Below, in pieces: positions 5,574 to 5,968 of a DNA stretch of 5,968 nt. The translations under genes were made by a program, and so were the position numbers. The notes beneath the pieces were generated by a model. That model worked only from the letters and a program-made list of their open reading frames with translations. It was not told the origin of the DNA and did no database searches. The stretch's first letter is position 1, and each line of letters begins with the position of its first letter. The DNA comes from Bifidobacterium breve (GTDB lineage: Bacteria > Actinomycetota > Actinomycetes > Nanopelagicales > Nanopelagicaceae). The DNA lies in the NCBI GenBank assembly GCA_945869505.1, contig CAMBOZ010000074.1:1-5968 (forward strand), written 5' to 3'.

Positions 5574-5968
5574 TTTCACTCCAGAAGTTGAGGCGCTTGC
5601 CCAAGAAATTCTGGCGTACAGCCTGCATCGCCTAAAAGATGATCCGCCGCTAGATGGTCCACGCACCGCCGAAGATTTGTTTAACGAAGTTGGAAACACG
5701 ATTACCGCTAAAGGTTTAGGCGGCCACGAAGCACTTGAAGTATTTACAAATGTTTTAGCAAAAGCGTGCATTTCAACTGATCACCCACGCAACTTGGCCT
5801 TTATTCCATCTGCACCAACCGAATACTCCAATTTATTTGATCTAGTTGTCGGAGCAAGTTCACTTTACGGCGGATCTTGGCAAGAAGGTGCCGGTGCAGT
5901 CTTTGCAGAAAACCAAGCGCTGCGCTGGATTGCAGATCTTGCTGGTCTGCCGCAGTCTGCTGGCGGAG
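5560..5968 (+). CDS. PLP-dependent decarboxylase, group II (aromatic-L-amino-acid decarboxylase-like), 3' partial
   Basis: An open frame starts at ATG 5560 and runs off the window after 136 codons. The N-terminus fits the group II pyridoxal-phosphate decarboxylase family (DOPA, tryptophan and glutamate decarboxylase relatives). It has a helical leader, then HPRNLAFIPSAPTEYSNLFD (about 78-97), where HP.F..F.P is the substrate-side motif. SSLYGGSWQEGAGAVFAENQ follows at about 103-122, and then the ALRWIADLAGLP stretch that precedes the cofactor-binding core. The PLP lysine and the rest of the core lie outside the window, so activity and substrate cannot be judged; some family members are aldehyde synthases or non-decarboxylating. 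The start overlaps the last 14 bp of the SDR gene in another frame. AAAGG at 5540-5544 is rather distant, so translational coupling is likely. Confidence 0.87.
   Translation, partial: MPIHNFTPEVEALAQEILAYSLHRLKDDPPLDGPRTAEDLFNEVGNTITAKGLGGHEALEVFTNVLAKACISTDHPRNLAFIPSAPTEYSNLFDLVVGASSLYGGSWQEGAGAVFAENQALRWIADLAGLPQSAGG

Noticed and set aside
1..5968. CRISPR array, insertion sequence, prophage, toxin-antitoxin or other defence system
   Set aside because: No spaced repeats, transposase motifs, terminal inverted repeats or recognisable defence domains are present; every long stretch is accounted for by ordinary metabolic genes.

Overview
This is a compact stretch of bacterial chromosome with moderate G+C and almost no spacer DNA. 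It most resembles a small-genome actinobacterium; a freshwater acI/Nanopelagicales-type lineage is my guess. The support is: an exopolyphosphatase of the short actinobacterial Ppx1 type; a histidine-phosphatase C-terminus like that of actinobacterial MutT1; a beta-carbonic anhydrase of the mycobacterial CanA (Rv1284) type; and three genes with no Shine-Dalgarno sequence and a TAnnnT hexamer 6-7 nt before the ATG, the layout of actinobacterial leaderless promoters. The lineage is inferred from remembered family features, not from a search.

Layout from left to right. Bases 1-423 (+) hold the C-terminal part of a histidine-phosphatase-domain protein, probably a MutT1-like Nudix/phosphatase fusion. 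It converges on a Ppx/GppA exopolyphosphatase gene (439-1356, -), with a hairpin at the junction. A 95-bp gap carries the leaderless promoter of ppx and, facing the other way, the start of a tRNA-Thr(UGU) (1452-1526, +). A beta-carbonic anhydrase gene (1557-2075, +) begins 30 bp after the tRNA. Its 3' end overlaps by 23 bp the 3' end of an alpha/beta hydrolase gene (2053-2832, -), and a perfect 9-bp inverted repeat lies on the overlap. The hydrolase gene sits immediately downstream of a type II NADH dehydrogenase gene (2836-4068, -). Only 23 bp separate the NADH dehydrogenase start from the divergent SDR/DUF2867 gene (4092-5573, +). The SDR gene overlaps by 14 bp the start of a group II PLP-dependent decarboxylase gene (5560 to the window end, +).

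Functionally these are housekeeping and peripheral metabolic genes: nucleotide and polyphosphate hydrolysis (MutT1-like, Ppx), CO2/bicarbonate interconversion, respiratory NADH oxidation, an uncharacterised hydrolase, an uncharacterised NAD(P)-binding protein and an amino-acid decarboxylase-family enzyme. I see no mobile element, CRISPR array, phage gene or defence system, and nothing that looks like a new multi-gene system. The interesting material is architectural: two overlapping divergent -10 hexamers, and convergent gene ends whose stop codons sit in hairpin loops.

No stretch longer than 300 bases lacks a gene; the longest non-coding stretch is the 95 bp between ppx and the tRNA.
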